Shown: positions 24,649 through 34,684, counted from the stretch's first letter. The stretch is 64,000 nucleotides of DNA from Algoriphagus sediminis (GCF_030403435.1 NZ_JAUEPH010000005.1:124001-188000); one strand, 5' to 3'. Numbers and translations: made by a program. Notes: generated by a model from the letters alone, not told the origin.

Positions 24649-25881
24649 ATGGAAACTCTAAACCATAAAGAGGTTATCAACCTACTACTTCAACTTGCCG
24701 TCATGCTGATTATGGCAAGAGTTTTTGCAGAGGTAGCAAGAAAATTCAAGCAACCAGCGGTAGTGGGTGAGATTCTTGCAGGGATCATAATTGGTCCTAC
24801 AATCCTTGGAAATTTCTTTCCCGGTATTCAGGATTACCTTTTTGCCACCCATCCCATGGCAAATATTGCCTTGGACGGTTTTGTTCAAATCGCAGTAGTC
24901 TTATTACTATTTATAGCCGGTCTGGAAGTGGAGTTGCAGGTGGTTTGGAATCAGGGTAAAAATGCCATGAAAATTGCCGTAGCATCCATGGTGCTTCCGA
25001 TAATCGCAGGGTTTGTGGTCGCATTTGCCTTTCCTGAGTTTCTGGGTGTAAACATCAATGACCGAATAGTCGCTTCTACTTTTTTTGGTTTGGCGATTTC
25101 CATTACTGCATTGGCTGTGGTTGCCAGAATACTGATGGACCTTGACCTGTTCAAAACCAATACTGGGCTTTTGATTATTGCCTCAGCGATGATTGTGGAC
25201 ATTCTTGGCTGGATCGTGTTTTCAGTGATTTTATCCCTTTCTGAATCGGGGCAAGATGGACTTGGAGTCCTTCCCACGATTGGTTTAACTCTGCTGTTTA
25301 CCTTCTTTATGTTAACGCTCGGAAAGGGGATCATCAATCGGACTTTACCTTGGGTGAATAAGAAACTCGCCTGGCCTGGAGGTTTACTTTCCCTGTCGCT
25401 GGCGATCTGCTTTCTGGCAGCTTCCTTCACTGAATTTATTGGGATTCACGCGATTTTTGGAGCTTTCATCATTGGTGTTGCCTTTGGCGATTCGGAGCAC
25501 TTGACCGAAAAAGCAAAGGAAATTCTTCACCAATTTATCAACAATATTTTTGCTCCCATCTTCTTTGTTTCGATTGGTCTAAAGGTCAATTTCATCGATT
25601 CCTTTGACCTTGGAATAGTAGGAGTGGTGGTCATTGTAGGATTCCTTACCAAATACTTTGGAGCCTATTTGGGAGGCAGGTTTGCAGGAATAAAAAGGTC
25701 AGAATCGGTAGTGGTTGGTTTTGGTATGAGCACCAGAGGAAGTATGGATATCATCCTTGGCTTGATTGCTTTAGAAACAGGGCTGATAACTGAGTCTTTG
25801 TTTATTGGCCTGGTGATTTTGGCTTTGCTCTCTAGCATTTCTTCCGGGCCACTCATGGCTTATGCAAGAAGGCGGAGTTAG
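24649..25881 (+). CDS. Cation:proton antiporter, CPA2 family
   Basis: A 410-residue inner-membrane protein with about twelve hydrophobic segments. The N-terminal part has QPAVVGEILAGIIIGPTILG, the start of CPA2 exchangers. FTEFIGIHAIFGAFIIGVAFG contains the conserved helix, shown here by its GIHAIFGAFIIG core, and VGFGMSTRGSMDIILG is the C-terminal pattern. No KTN/TrkA-N domain follows, unlike KefB/C. It exchanges Na+ or K+ for protons and is cotranscribed with a tandem USP protein. The ion is not predictable. Confidence 0.9.
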   Translation: METLNHKEVINLLLQLAVMLIMARVFAEVARKFKQPAVVGEILAGIIIGPTILGNFFPGIQDYLFATHPMANIALDGFVQIAVVLLLFIAGLEVELQVVWNQGKNAMKIAVASMVLPIIAGFVVAFAFPEFLGVNINDRIVASTFFGLAISITALAVVARILMDLDLFKTNTGLLIIASAMIVDILGWIVFSVILSLSESGQDGLGVLPTIGLTLLFTFFMLTLGKGIINRTLPWVNKKLAWPGGLLSLSLAICFLAASFTEFIGIHAIFGAFIIGVAFGDSEHLTEKAKEILHQFINNIFAPIFFVSIGLKVNFIDSFDLGIVGVVVIVGFLTKYFGAYLGGRFAGIKRSESVVVGFGMSTRGSMDIILGLIALETGLITESLFIGLVILALLSSISSGPLMAYARRRS

Positions 25882-25997
25882 GATTTTGTCCGAAAGCTTT
25901 AGCCTAACCATCATTGTCAAATTCAATTAGGCGGATCTAACTTTCTGCCTTAATTTTGAGTTGTCTTGAGTAAGTTATTTAAAGCTACCCCAAAAAC

Positions 25998-27026
25998 ATG
26001 GCAAAAACAGGAAAAATCGGCGTCTTGCTGGTTAACCTAGGAACCCCAGACAGTACTAAAACAGGCGATGTAAGAAAATATCTTCGCGAATTCCTGATGG
26101 ATGGAAGAGTGATCGATTTCCCTTTTATCCCGAGATGGATGTTGGTGAATCTCATCATTGCTCCTTTCCGCGCACCCAAATCCGCAGCAGAATACAGAAA
26201 GCTTTGGACTGACCGCGGCTCGCCTCTGCTATTTCATACCGAAGATCTCAGAGATAAGCTTATCGAAAAGCTCGATAATAGCGAGTATGTGGTAAGCATG
26301 GCGATGCGCTATCAGAATCCAAGTATTGATGAAGGGCTTAAAAAGCTTCAGGATGCAAAAGTTCGAAAAATCATTGTCCTTCCTCTTTTCCCTCAGTACG
26401 CTTCTGCTACAAACGGTTCTGTGATTGATAGGGTGATGGAAATTGCCCGGGGCTGGCAGATTATTCCTGAGATTTCCTTTATCAGCAACTTTGTGGAGCA
26501 CCCACTATTTCTAAAGGCCTGGCAGGAGCTAGGGGAGGAAATGATGAAAGCTCAGGATTACGATAAGTATCTCTTTTCTTATCATGGCTTGCCGGAAAGG
26601 CAAATTCGTAAAGGCTCAGTAGGTGGACACTGTAAGCTTGGAAGCTGCTGTGAGGCCTATGGTCCATCCAATCAGTTCTGCTATAGAGCACAGTGCTTTC
26701 ATACCACCAGATTGGTTTCTGAAAAACTTGGGCTGCCAAAAGATAAAGTGGTTACCTGCTTCCAATCTAGATTAGGAAATGACCCATGGGTGAAGCCGTA
26801 TACAGAGGACATGATCAAGGAGCTGGCAAATGAAGGAGTGAAAAAGGTTTTGGTTTTCTCACCTGCCTTTGTTGCTGACTGTTTGGAAACCACCGTGGAA
26901 GTCGGTGAGGAGTACAAGGAGCAATTTGAGGAATTAGGTGGAGAAGATTGGGATTTAGTTCCCAGCCTTAATTCAAACGACACTTGGGTGGATTGTGTAA
27001 AAGACCTGGTGGAAAGTCATGCTTAA
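25998..27026 (+). CDS. hemH: Ferrochelatase
   Basis: The 342-residue enzyme inserts Fe2+ into protoporphyrin IX, the last step of protoheme synthesis. KIGVLLVNLGTPDS starts the fold. FSYHGLPERQIRKG holds the active-site His, and SPAFVADCLETTVEVGEEY the metal-binding Glu. A Cys-rich stretch (GGHCKLGSCCEAYG, NQFCYRAQCFHTT) in the middle is typical of Bacteroidota and actinobacterial-like ferrochelatases, and may hold a cluster in some. No other heme gene is adjacent. Confidence 0.95.
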   Translation: MAKTGKIGVLLVNLGTPDSTKTGDVRKYLREFLMDGRVIDFPFIPRWMLVNLIIAPFRAPKSAAEYRKLWTDRGSPLLFHTEDLRDKLIEKLDNSEYVVSMAMRYQNPSIDEGLKKLQDAKVRKIIVLPLFPQYASATNGSVIDRVMEIARGWQIIPEISFISNFVEHPLFLKAWQELGEEMMKAQDYDKYLFSYHGLPERQIRKGSVGGHCKLGSCCEAYGPSNQFCYRAQCFHTTRLVSEKLGLPKDKVVTCFQSRLGNDPWVKPYTEDMIKELANEGVKKVLVFSPAFVADCLETTVEVGEEYKEQFEELGGEDWDLVPSLNSNDTWVDCVKDLVESHA

Positions 27027-27051
27027 TTCAAATTGATTCAGGGAGTTCAGC

Positions 27052-27059
27052 TACCTTTG
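27052..27059 (+). promoter_or_regulatory. Candidate -7 element for the MFS gene
   Basis: TACCTTTG matches TAnnTTTG and lies 22 bases before the TTG start at 27082. TTG at 27033-27035 is only 16 bases upstream, shorter than usual. Confidence 0.45.
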
Positions 27060-27081
27060 CCACCGATATTGAACTCCAACC

Positions 27082-28245
27082 TTGAATTCAACTAAACCCG
27101 GACATTTTTTTCTGATAGCAGGGATCATTTTGGTCTCTCTTAATCTCAGAACCTCCATAGCTTCGGTTGGGCCATTGATTCCGTTTATACGGGAGGATTT
27201 AGGGATGAGTAATGGGTTGGCGGGATTTCTAACCACCTTACCCTTGTTGACTTTCGCGTCTTTCTCTTTGGTAGCACCAAAGATTGGACAGCGTCTTGGC
27301 TATGGCAAAGCTATTTTTTTTGGTATTGCTCTGCTAGCCTTCGGAGTTGTCATTCGCGTGATTGGTGATGTTTCCTTGTTGCTTATTGGAACCGCCCTGA
27401 CGGGAGTTGGAATTGTAATCGCGAATGTTCTTCTGATTCCTTTGATTAAAATCCAGTTGCCGCAAAAATTAGGTTTGATGACCGCCTTGATGGCAACTAT
27501 GATGTCACTCTCAGCAGCTGTGGCAGCCGGAGTTTCTGTTCCCATCGCAGTGGATTTGGATCTAGGCTGGAGAGGTTCATTGGCTTCCTGGGTAGTTTTA
27601 ATGCTTTTAGCTTTGCTGGTTTGGATTCCTCAGTTGCGGAGCAAAAGAAGTTTCAGGCCAAATACGATTGGAGGTAAAAACGTGTGGAAATCAAAATTGG
27701 GCTGGTTTGTCACCCTTTTCATGGGAAGCCAGTCAGTGATTTATTTCACCTTTTCCACCTGGCTCCCTGATATGCTCATTAATCGTGGATGGAGTCCTGT
27801 AGAAGCCGGAGTAATTTCTTCTGTTATGCAGCTTTTTGGGCTGATTGGCTCTTATTTCGCTCCTAGTTTAATCATGCGACTGAAGCAACAATCTACCTTT
27901 ACCATAGGTATAGGGGCTTTTTACATTATCGCTTTTGGAGCTTTACTTATAGAAGTGGAATGCCTCACCTATCTATGTTTAACGGTGATTGGAATTTGCA
28001 TGGGAGCAAGCCTGAGTATAGGGTATGTATTTATTTCTTTGCGCACATCTGAAGATCAAACCACCTCAAATCTTTCGGCTATGGTCCAATCCATTGGGTA
28101 TTACCTGGCAGCCATTGGCCCATTTCTTTTCGGATGGAGTCTGGACCTTTTTAATAATTGGGATTTTCTTATTTGGTTCATGCTGATTTTCACGGGCTTA
28201 TTCATCTATTTTGGCTATCACTCCGGCCAAAATAAAACCATTTGA
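27082..28245 (+). CDS. MFS transporter, CynX/NimT-type
   Basis: A 387-residue membrane protein with about twelve hydrophobic segments. LNLRTSIASVGPLIPFIREDLG is the CynX-like start, shown here by its LNLRTSIASVGPL core, and GFGMS-type antibiotic-resistance motifs are absent. The start is TTG at 27082: no ATG lies in frame before the first transmembrane segment, and the conserved LNLR motif follows about 19 residues in. Substrate unknown: the family includes cyanate, nitroimidazole and 2-nitro compounds transporters. Independent promoter-like element upstream. Confidence 0.85.
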   Translation: MNSTKPGHFFLIAGIILVSLNLRTSIASVGPLIPFIREDLGMSNGLAGFLTTLPLLTFASFSLVAPKIGQRLGYGKAIFFGIALLAFGVVIRVIGDVSLLLIGTALTGVGIVIANVLLIPLIKIQLPQKLGLMTALMATMMSLSAAVAAGVSVPIAVDLDLGWRGSLASWVVLMLLALLVWIPQLRSKRSFRPNTIGGKNVWKSKLGWFVTLFMGSQSVIYFTFSTWLPDMLINRGWSPVEAGVISSVMQLFGLIGSYFAPSLIMRLKQQSTFTIGIGAFYIIAFGALLIEVECLTYLCLTVIGICMGASLSIGYVFISLRTSEDQTTSNLSAMVQSIGYYLAAIGPFLFGWSLDLFNNWDFLIWFMLIFTGLFIYFGYHSGQNKTI

Positions 28246-28283
28246 CATCAGATTTTTTCGGGCTTAATAATTTAAAAATAAGC

Positions 28284-28291
28284 TACTTTTG
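28284..28291 (+). promoter_or_regulatory. Candidate -7 element for the DUF2179 gene
   Basis: TACTTTTG matches TAnnTTTG and lies 23 bases before the ATG at 28315. No clear -33 element. Confidence 0.4.
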
Positions 28292-28314
28292 CACCGCAAA
28301 AATCCATTTTATAA

Positions 28315-28920
28315 ATGAGTGATTTTCTACTTTCTTTAGGCCTTTCTGAGGACTGGTTTACCTACTTCATAATGCCGGTTTTGATTTTCCTTGCACGGGT
28401 AGGAGATGTGTCCATAAATACTCTTCGCATCATGTTTATGATGAATGGCAAAAAAACCATTGTGCCGATTTTAGGATTCTTGGAGTCTATGATTTGGCTT
28501 TTGGCCATCGGCCAGATTTTCCAAAATATTGATAACCCACTATCCTATATTGCTTATGCCTCTGGTTTTGGGGCCGGAACTTATGTAGGGATGTATTTTG
28601 AAGAGAGACTAGCCCTTGGTAGGGTGCTGGTCCGGGTCATCACTCCCAAGCCTCTAACCGAACTTTTGGATTACATGCGAGAGAAGGATTACCGCTTTAC
28701 CAATGTGGGTGCCGAAGGTCGATATGGAAAAGTTCAGCTTACTTTCACGGTGATGAAAAGGGATGCACTTCCAGAGTTTATCGCCAAATTGAAAAGTCTG
28801 GATGATAAGGCATTTTACACGATCGAAAGTGTGAAAAGAGTATCGGATGATGATCTGAATGTGATGGAAGACCAAAGACCAAGATTTCATATGAATTTTC
28901 TAAGCAGGGCCAGGAACTAA
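28315..28920 (+). CDS. DUF2179/DUF5698 membrane protein (UPF0316 family)
   Basis: A 201-residue protein with three hydrophobic N-terminal segments (DUF5698 part, FLARVGDVSINTLRIMFM) followed by a soluble DUF2179 domain (KDYRFTNVGAEGRYGKVQLTF). UPF0316 proteins have this plan. DUF2179 is related to nucleotide- or ion-binding regulatory domains, and the function is unknown. Its last base is shared with the ATG of the next gene, a TAATG arrangement indicating coupling. Confidence 0.85.
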   Translation: MSDFLLSLGLSEDWFTYFIMPVLIFLARVGDVSINTLRIMFMMNGKKTIVPILGFLESMIWLLAIGQIFQNIDNPLSYIAYASGFGAGTYVGMYFEERLALGRVLVRVITPKPLTELLDYMREKDYRFTNVGAEGRYGKVQLTFTVMKRDALPEFIAKLKSLDDKAFYTIESVKRVSDDDLNVMEDQRPRFHMNFLSRARN

Positions 28921-29627
28921 TGGCGAACTCCTGGTTTCAGTTCAAGCAGTTTTTGGTAAATCAGGATCGCTGTGCCATGAAAGTGAGCACCGATGCTGTG
29001 CTGTTGGGGGCCAAAGCCAGTTCTGGTGACCCAAAGCATATTCTTGACATTGGAGCGGGAACTGGAGTAATTTCATTGATGCTGGCGCAAAGGTTCCCTA
29101 ATGCTAAGGTGACAGGAATTGAGTTAGATAAGGCAGGCTTTATGCAATGCAAGGAAAATTTTATGGCAAGTATTTTTTCAGATCGTCTTCAAGCTGTCCA
29201 TAGTTCCATTCAGGGTTTTATTCCAGAAGGCACCTTTGATTTGATTGTCAGTAACCCTCCCTTTTTCAGCGATCATTTGAAATCAAATGATCTTCAAAAA
29301 AATAAGGCTTTACATACGGACAGTCTGTCGTTTGAGGACTTAGTTAAATCAATTCAAAGATTGCTTTCGCCTAAGGGTGAGTTTTGGTGTATACTACCAC
29401 CCAGGCAGATGAAGGACTTTTGCTTGATAGCTAAGTCAGCTGGCTTACATTCGGATTATTCTTTGAAGATTTTCCACAATCCTAAGAAAAAGCAACACCG
29501 TGAAATCCAAAGATTTTCTTGGGAGGAGAAGGAAGGTTCTCTTGAAAAATTATACCTGAGAGATGAATCTGAAGAGCACAGCCTGCAGTATAAAAGGTTA
29601 CTCTCGGAATTTTTATTAGATTTTTAA
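28920..29627 (+). CDS. trmN6: tRNA1(Val) adenine-37 N6-methyltransferase (YfiC/TrmN6 family)
   Basis: A 235-residue SAM enzyme. The N-terminus FKQFLVNQDRCAMKVSTDAVLLGA matches YfiC proteins (cut here to QDRCAMKVSTDAVLLGA), ILDIGAGTGVISLMLAQRFP is the SAM loop, and SNPPFF is the N6-adenine catalytic NPPF motif. It modifies A37 of tRNA-Val(UAC). It is coupled to the DUF2179 gene upstream. Confidence 0.9.
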   Translation: MANSWFQFKQFLVNQDRCAMKVSTDAVLLGAKASSGDPKHILDIGAGTGVISLMLAQRFPNAKVTGIELDKAGFMQCKENFMASIFSDRLQAVHSSIQGFIPEGTFDLIVSNPPFFSDHLKSNDLQKNKALHTDSLSFEDLVKSIQRLLSPKGEFWCILPPRQMKDFCLIAKSAGLHSDYSLKIFHNPKKKQHREIQRFSWEEKEGSLEKLYLRDESEEHSLQYKRLLSEFLLDF

Positions 29628-29686
29628 TCCAAATACCCTCTTTTTACGCTGACTTTTGATTTTAATTAAAATGTAGTTTGGTGGTA

Positions 29687-29716
29687 TTGATTCAACACTT
29701 AATTAGTCTATTTTTG
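29687..29716 (+). promoter_or_regulatory. Bacteroidota-type promoter for the receptor locus
   Basis: TTG (29687-29689), 19 bases, TATTTTTG (29709-29716) match the -33/-7 consensus. The leader to the ATG at 29746 is about 25 bases. Confidence 0.65.
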
Positions 29717-29745
29717 ACATCTTGAACTAAACCAGAAAAGTTTTC

Positions 29746-31206
29746 ATGCAGCGATATTTGCTTCTTTTGCTCATGATGGCATCGGTTCTTTTTTCGTCTT
29801 GTGAAGAAGACGATCCCGAGACTACCATCCTTGTGACCGAGGAAGTACTTCTCACCAGCGGTGAGCAGGCCAGACTCCTTGGAAGATTAATTACCAATCA
29901 AGCGATCAATCCCAGCGATCACGGGTTTCAGTTATCCGAGAATCAGGATTTTACCTCCCCCATACTAATTACCCTCGGTCCAAAGGAAGGACCGGGAAGG
30001 TTTATTGGTGAGGTGACTGGCTTGAAAGTAGGGCAGACTTATTTTGCTCGAGCTTATATGGATTTGGGTGCAGGCCTCGAATTTGGTAACACTATAGAGT
30101 TGAGTACTTTGGAACCAGGACTGGAGAGTTTCGAGCCTAACTTTGGAAAAGAAGGATCTGAGATATTCATATTCGGAAGAAATTTCACAGAAGATACCCG
30201 GGTCTTCTTTGGGGATCAAGAGGCGGCAGTTACTGAAATCCTGTTTGAGACAAGATTAAGAGTAATCATCCCATCAGCTACGACTTCGGCTACTGTTCCA
30301 CTTCGGGTGGTGGTGCAAGACCGGGAGTTGGTTTTTGATTTCCCTTTTGAGTATCAGATCGGAACCTATGAGACAGTCAGCCAATTCCCTCAAAATGTAA
30401 GGCTCATTGATAACTTATTCTTTCAAAGGGGAGATGAGTTTTTTGTTGGTTTGGGTTCTGTAAGAGGCACCTCTTTTTATTCGAACATCTTCAAATATAA
30501 TCCTGGGGCAGATTCCTGGGTTCAGGTACCTTTTGAAGGTACCAACCGATCTTTTGGCTGGGCAACCGAAAATTATCTAGGTGGCGGAATTCGTGAACTA
30601 GGAAGAGATCCTTTCCTGATCAATCGAAATTTTTATCGGTTCAATGGAAGCTCTTTTGTTCAATTAGCAGACATGCCATTTGACAGCAGGGAATCAATTG
30701 CATTCGAAGTTGGGGAATTTCTGTTTGTCATTGGTGGAAAAGAAGGTAATCCACAGGCAGGATGGAGATATGAAACCAGTACTGGTCTTTGGACACAAAT
30801 CGCCGAAGCCCCATTTCCTATAGACCAAAGTCTTGGAAGTTTCACCTATCAAAACGAGAGGTATTTCATAAACTCTAATGGTAACATCGTGAAATATATT
30901 CCCTTTTCAGATACTTGGGAAGAAGCAGGTTTTTTCCCTGGAAGTACTGGACAAGGCTATCCCATAGCACAGGTAATCGGAGATCGAGTGTATGTGGGTG
31001 CATATCGCAGGGCCACGGAAATGTGGGAATGGAATATGGAGAGTAGAATTTGGACAGCAAAAAATGATGTGCCTGGTATCTCCCAAAATCTAAATGGAGG
31101 CTACTGGGTGAGTGATGGGTTTCTTTATTTCTTGAGAGTTCCTGAGTTATCTGTGGTTGGAGATCAACCCTTACCCTTAGTAAAATTTGATCCTTCAGGC
31201 ATATAA
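29746..31206 (+). CDS. Kelch-propeller lipoprotein with IPT/TIG domain
   Basis: A 486-residue surface or periplasmic lipoprotein (signal then LFSSCEEDD). After an N-terminal fibronectin-like part (about 30-120), an IPT/TIG domain follows (FEPNFGKEGSEIFIFGRNF, about 125-205). From about 230 on there are kelch-like repeats, such as EVGEFLFVIGGKEGN and ERYFINSNGNIVKY. It overlaps the region just before the TonB-receptor gene and begins the locus. Beta-propeller lipoproteins of this kind often bind ligands at the cell surface. Ligand unknown. Confidence 0.8.
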   Translation: MQRYLLLLLMMASVLFSSCEEDDPETTILVTEEVLLTSGEQARLLGRLITNQAINPSDHGFQLSENQDFTSPILITLGPKEGPGRFIGEVTGLKVGQTYFARAYMDLGAGLEFGNTIELSTLEPGLESFEPNFGKEGSEIFIFGRNFTEDTRVFFGDQEAAVTEILFETRLRVIIPSATTSATVPLRVVVQDRELVFDFPFEYQIGTYETVSQFPQNVRLIDNLFFQRGDEFFVGLGSVRGTSFYSNIFKYNPGADSWVQVPFEGTNRSFGWATENYLGGGIRELGRDPFLINRNFYRFNGSSFVQLADMPFDSRESIAFEVGEFLFVIGGKEGNPQAGWRYETSTGLWTQIAEAPFPIDQSLGSFTYQNERYFINSNGNIVKYIPFSDTWEEAGFFPGSTGQGYPIAQVIGDRVYVGAYRRATEMWEWNMESRIWTAKNDVPGISQNLNGGYWVSDGFLYFLRVPELSVVGDQPLPLVKFDPSGI

Positions 31207-31216
31207 ATTCGAATAC

Positions 31217-33619
31217 ATGAAAAAACTTTTACTAGCCTGTTTACTCCTTCTATCACATTTAGCTTTGGCACAAACCGAAGTAAAAAGAGAAGTTATTGGG
31301 CGGGACATTGGACAGCTTAATGGCATAAGAATCTCCGCAAGGGTAATCGACGAAATCACCGGAGAAGCCTTGGTGGGTGCTACGGTTTCTTTACCAGAAA
31401 CCGGTGAGGTTTTCGTCTCGGATAATAATGGAACATTTGATTTGGTCTTGGAAAGAGCGGAGTATAATCTGGTCTTTCGATATGTGGGATATGAGGAAGT
31501 TCAATATCCGATTACTGCTGTGGGTGATGGAAGAATCCTTATAAGAATGATTCAGGAGGATTTCGAGCTGGAGGATGTAGTCATTTTTGGTCGAGATCCC
31601 GATAAAAATATTCGTTCTACGGATATGGGAGCAGTGACCCTCAGTATGAATACACTTAAGGAGTTGCCACCCTTTTTGGGAGAAGTGGATATCATACAGT
31701 CCATGGCAACTTTACCTGGGGTTACACAGGTAGGAGAGGCCTCAGCGGGATTAAACGTAAGAGGTGGAGGCGCAGATCAAAACCTGATTCAGTTTGCTGG
31801 TGCGCCGGTTTATAATCCTACGCACTTGTTTGGGCTTTTTACCTCCTTTAATCCTGACATGGTAAATCAGGTGACACTTTATAAGTCGGTAATTCCTTCA
31901 AGATTTGGAGGGAGAGCCTCTTCCATTTTAGATATTACCCCAAAAGCCGGGAGTGTAGATAAATGGGGAGGTGATTTGATGCTGAGTAATTATTCAGGGA
32001 AACTATCTGTAAACGGTCCTTTAGTGAAGGACAAAGTTTCTATTCGTGGAGGAATTCGAGGCTCTTACATTAATTGGTTTTTAAATTCCTTAAGTAATCC
32101 AGACCTGAAAAATTCACAGGCATCCTTCTATGATGCGAATCTGATCATAAGTGCTCCGGTGTCTGAGAATAATGAATTTACTTATAGCTTCTACACTAGC
32201 TATGACGACTTCGGTTTTGCATCTGATACCACGATTTCCTGGAAGAATACCAGTCACTCCTTGCAGTGGAAAAGCCAGCTTACGCCAAAGCTGAATCTTG
32301 AAGCCTTAGGGTACCTTTCGCAATATGATTATAGCATATTTAATGAAGCCGGAAGTGTAAATGACTTCGATCTTAATTCTGGAGTAGAGGATATCGGAGG
32401 AAAGCTTTTTCTCCAATATGGATTTTCTGAAACAAATAGAATTACCGTAGGTGGAGAATATAAACAGGTAAGAATTCAGCCTGGAGAACTAATACCTACG
32501 AGCGGTCCAGAATCTGGAATTTTGCCTCAAAAAGTACAGGATGAATTCGGGACAGAAGCAGGAATCCACTTCCAACATGAGTTTGAGCTGGGTGAAAAAG
32601 TTGGCGTTTCCTACGGGTTGAGGTATGATACCTATCAATACCTGGGCCCAAGAACGGTAAGAGAATATGCCCCAAATCAACCTGTAACTGATGGAAGTGC
32701 AATTGGTGAAACCACCTTCGGAGATGGAGACCAAATCACTACATATGATGGCTTAGGTCCCAGAGCGTCATTGAGATATTCTTTCAATAAGTCTACTTCT
32801 GTGAAGCTCGGATACAATAAAATGTACCAGTTTATTCATCTAATTTCTAATACAGCCACCATAGCACCAACTGATGTTTGGAAGCTCAGTGATACCTTTA
32901 TTGAGCCTCAGGTAGTGGATCAATACTCCCTAGGATTCTATAAGAATTTCAAGGGGAATATTTTTGAGACATCGGTTGAGGTTTATTACAAGGATCAGGA
33001 AAATGTGGTTGAGTATAAGGATGGTGCAAATCTCATTTTGCAAAACCACATCGAAACAGAACTGGTGCCAGCACAGGGTCAGTCTTATGGTGTGGAACTT
33101 TATGTCAAAAAGAATCTGGGTAGATTGACGGGTTGGGTTTCTTATACCTACTCCCGTTCCTTAAGACGAGTAATTACACCGTATGAAGAGGAAATTATAA
33201 ATGATGGAGAATGGTTTGCCTCCAATTTTGATAAGCCCCATGTGCTTACGTTGATCGGAAATTATAAGGTTAGCACAAACACTTCTATTTCAGCAACATT
33301 TGGATATAGTACAGGGCGACCTGTTACATTCCCTGAGGCGAAATTTGATTTCTCTGGGAATAACTTGGCTTACTTCAATTTAAGGAATGAGCAAAGAATT
33401 CCGGATTTTCACAGGCTAGACATGTCTGTGAATTTTAAGCTCAAGGGCAAAGGAAAATTCTTTGATGGTAACTGGACTTTTGCTGTTCTGAATGTTTATG
33501 GAAGAAAGAATCCATTCTCTCTATTCTTCGTGGATGAAGCTGGTGCACCACCTCAGGCTTTGCGTTTGGCAATTTTAGGTGTACCCCTTCCTAGTTTAAG
33601 CTATGCAATAAATTTCTAA
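31217..33619 (+). CDS. TonB-dependent outer-membrane receptor
   Basis: An 800-residue receptor. I start it at the ATG at 31217, since MKKLLLACLLLLSHLALAQ is a signal peptide; the frame is open 10 codons upstream inside the previous gene. Domains: N-terminal carboxypeptidase-regulatory-like domain (about 40-115), plug (about 125-235, with DVVIFGRDPDKNIRSTDMG and LNVRGGGADQNLIQFAGAPVYNP), then a 22-strand-type barrel ending in a terminal aromatic strand (LPSLSYAINF). It imports a ligand using TonB energy. Two DUF4249 lipoproteins follow, and no SusD. Substrate unknown. Confidence 0.92.
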   Translation: MKKLLLACLLLLSHLALAQTEVKREVIGRDIGQLNGIRISARVIDEITGEALVGATVSLPETGEVFVSDNNGTFDLVLERAEYNLVFRYVGYEEVQYPITAVGDGRILIRMIQEDFELEDVVIFGRDPDKNIRSTDMGAVTLSMNTLKELPPFLGEVDIIQSMATLPGVTQVGEASAGLNVRGGGADQNLIQFAGAPVYNPTHLFGLFTSFNPDMVNQVTLYKSVIPSRFGGRASSILDITPKAGSVDKWGGDLMLSNYSGKLSVNGPLVKDKVSIRGGIRGSYINWFLNSLSNPDLKNSQASFYDANLIISAPVSENNEFTYSFYTSYDDFGFASDTTISWKNTSHSLQWKSQLTPKLNLEALGYLSQYDYSIFNEAGSVNDFDLNSGVEDIGGKLFLQYGFSETNRITVGGEYKQVRIQPGELIPTSGPESGILPQKVQDEFGTEAGIHFQHEFELGEKVGVSYGLRYDTYQYLGPRTVREYAPNQPVTDGSAIGETTFGDGDQITTYDGLGPRASLRYSFNKSTSVKLGYNKMYQFIHLISNTATIAPTDVWKLSDTFIEPQVVDQYSLGFYKNFKGNIFETSVEVYYKDQENVVEYKDGANLILQNHIETELVPAQGQSYGVELYVKKNLGRLTGWVSYTYSRSLRRVITPYEEEIINDGEWFASNFDKPHVLTLIGNYKVSTNTSISATFGYSTGRPVTFPEAKFDFSGNNLAYFNLRNEQRIPDFHRLDMSVNFKLKGKGKFFDGNWTFAVLNVYGRKNPFSLFFVDEAGAPPQALRLAILGVPLPSLSYAINF

Positions 33620-33622
33620 AGG

Positions 33623-34684
33623 ATGAGGAGATACATTTATTTGTTATTGCTTTTGCTGCTGGCATGTATCGATCCATACGAGGTGGATGTGGAGGAAGGT
33701 CCTCAACTACTCACAGTAGAGGGTTTTTTGACTACGGAAGAGGGACCTCATGTTATCAAGCTTAGCAGGAGTGCCACATATGGGAGTGCCTTCGAAGGAC
33801 TGGTTAGACCTGTTCGGGAGGCTACTGTGATTATAAGAGACAATCTTGGAAATGTTACTTTTTTGGCTGAAGATCTCGATAACCGTGGTAGTTATTTTAC
33901 ACCAGAGGGCTATAGAGCTGTGGTTGGGAGAAGTTATACTTTACAAATTCAGCTAAATGAGGGACAAGTTTATACCTCTTTGCCAGAAAGGATAGAGTCT
34001 GTGCCCGAGATAAAAAGTCTGGATTATCAAATAGTAAGAATTCCCGTAGAGGGTGAGACAAACGAGAGATCCGGAGTGCAACTGATCGCAGATTTGGACG
34101 ATCCCGCAGATCAAGACAATTTTTATTTTTGGAGAACAGGGACTTCTACTTTTATACTTAAAACGCGCCCTGATCTTTTTACGGAGCGACCGTCCGATCT
34201 GGAACCAAACAGAGATCCTGATCCTAAGGATTGTTGCGATACTTGCTTCCAAACGGAAACCTTTGGAAATACTGGAATTTTCATCGCGAATGACGACAGC
34301 TTTAATGGTCTGAATACCAAGCTGCCTGTTGGGTTTATTGAGGATGACGGTATCAGATTCGTTGAAACCCATAGAGCTGAAATTAGTCAGATTTCAGTTT
34401 CAGCTGAAGCCTATAGGTTTTTGCGATTGGTTAAGCAACAGACAGAAGTCAGTGGTTCTGTTTTTGATCCTCCGCCAGCAAATATCCGAGGAAATATGAT
34501 TAGCCTGGACAATCCGGAAGAAGTGGTTCTAGGCTATTTCATGGCAGGTGCTGAAGCAAAACAGGAAATTTACATTAATGCTGTGGATATGGATTTTCGT
34601 CAGCCAGTAACCATAATTCCAGATGATTGTCGGGTATTGCCTAATACTACCAGAGAAGTTCCTCCAAACTGGAATCCAAATTAA
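33623..34684 (+). CDS. DUF4249 lipoprotein, first copy
   Basis: A 353-residue protein with a lipobox (LLLLLLLACIDPYEV, Cys at 15). The DUF4249 core contains EGLVRPVREATVIIRDNLGN, SLPERIESVPEI, and a conserved middle Cys cluster DCCDTC (C204, C205, C208). The C-terminus has EVSGSVFDPPPANIRGN and IIPDDCRV. The family accompanies TonB-dependent receptors in Bacteroidota and is thought to be surface-exposed. It lies 3 bases after the receptor gene. The second copy begins after a few bases. Confidence 0.88.
   Translation: MRRYIYLLLLLLLACIDPYEVDVEEGPQLLTVEGFLTTEEGPHVIKLSRSATYGSAFEGLVRPVREATVIIRDNLGNVTFLAEDLDNRGSYFTPEGYRAVVGRSYTLQIQLNEGQVYTSLPERIESVPEIKSLDYQIVRIPVEGETNERSGVQLIADLDDPADQDNFYFWRTGTSTFILKTRPDLFTERPSDLEPNRDPDPKDCCDTCFQTETFGNTGIFIANDDSFNGLNTKLPVGFIEDDGIRFVETHRAEISQISVSAEAYRFLRLVKQQTEVSGSVFDPPPANIRGNMISLDNPEEVVLGYFMAGAEAKQEIYINAVDMDFRQPVTIIPDDCRVLPNTTREVPPNWNPN

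Noticed and set aside
27082-27084. An ATG start for the MFS gene
   Set aside because: No in-frame ATG precedes the first transmembrane segment, so the TTG start is kept.
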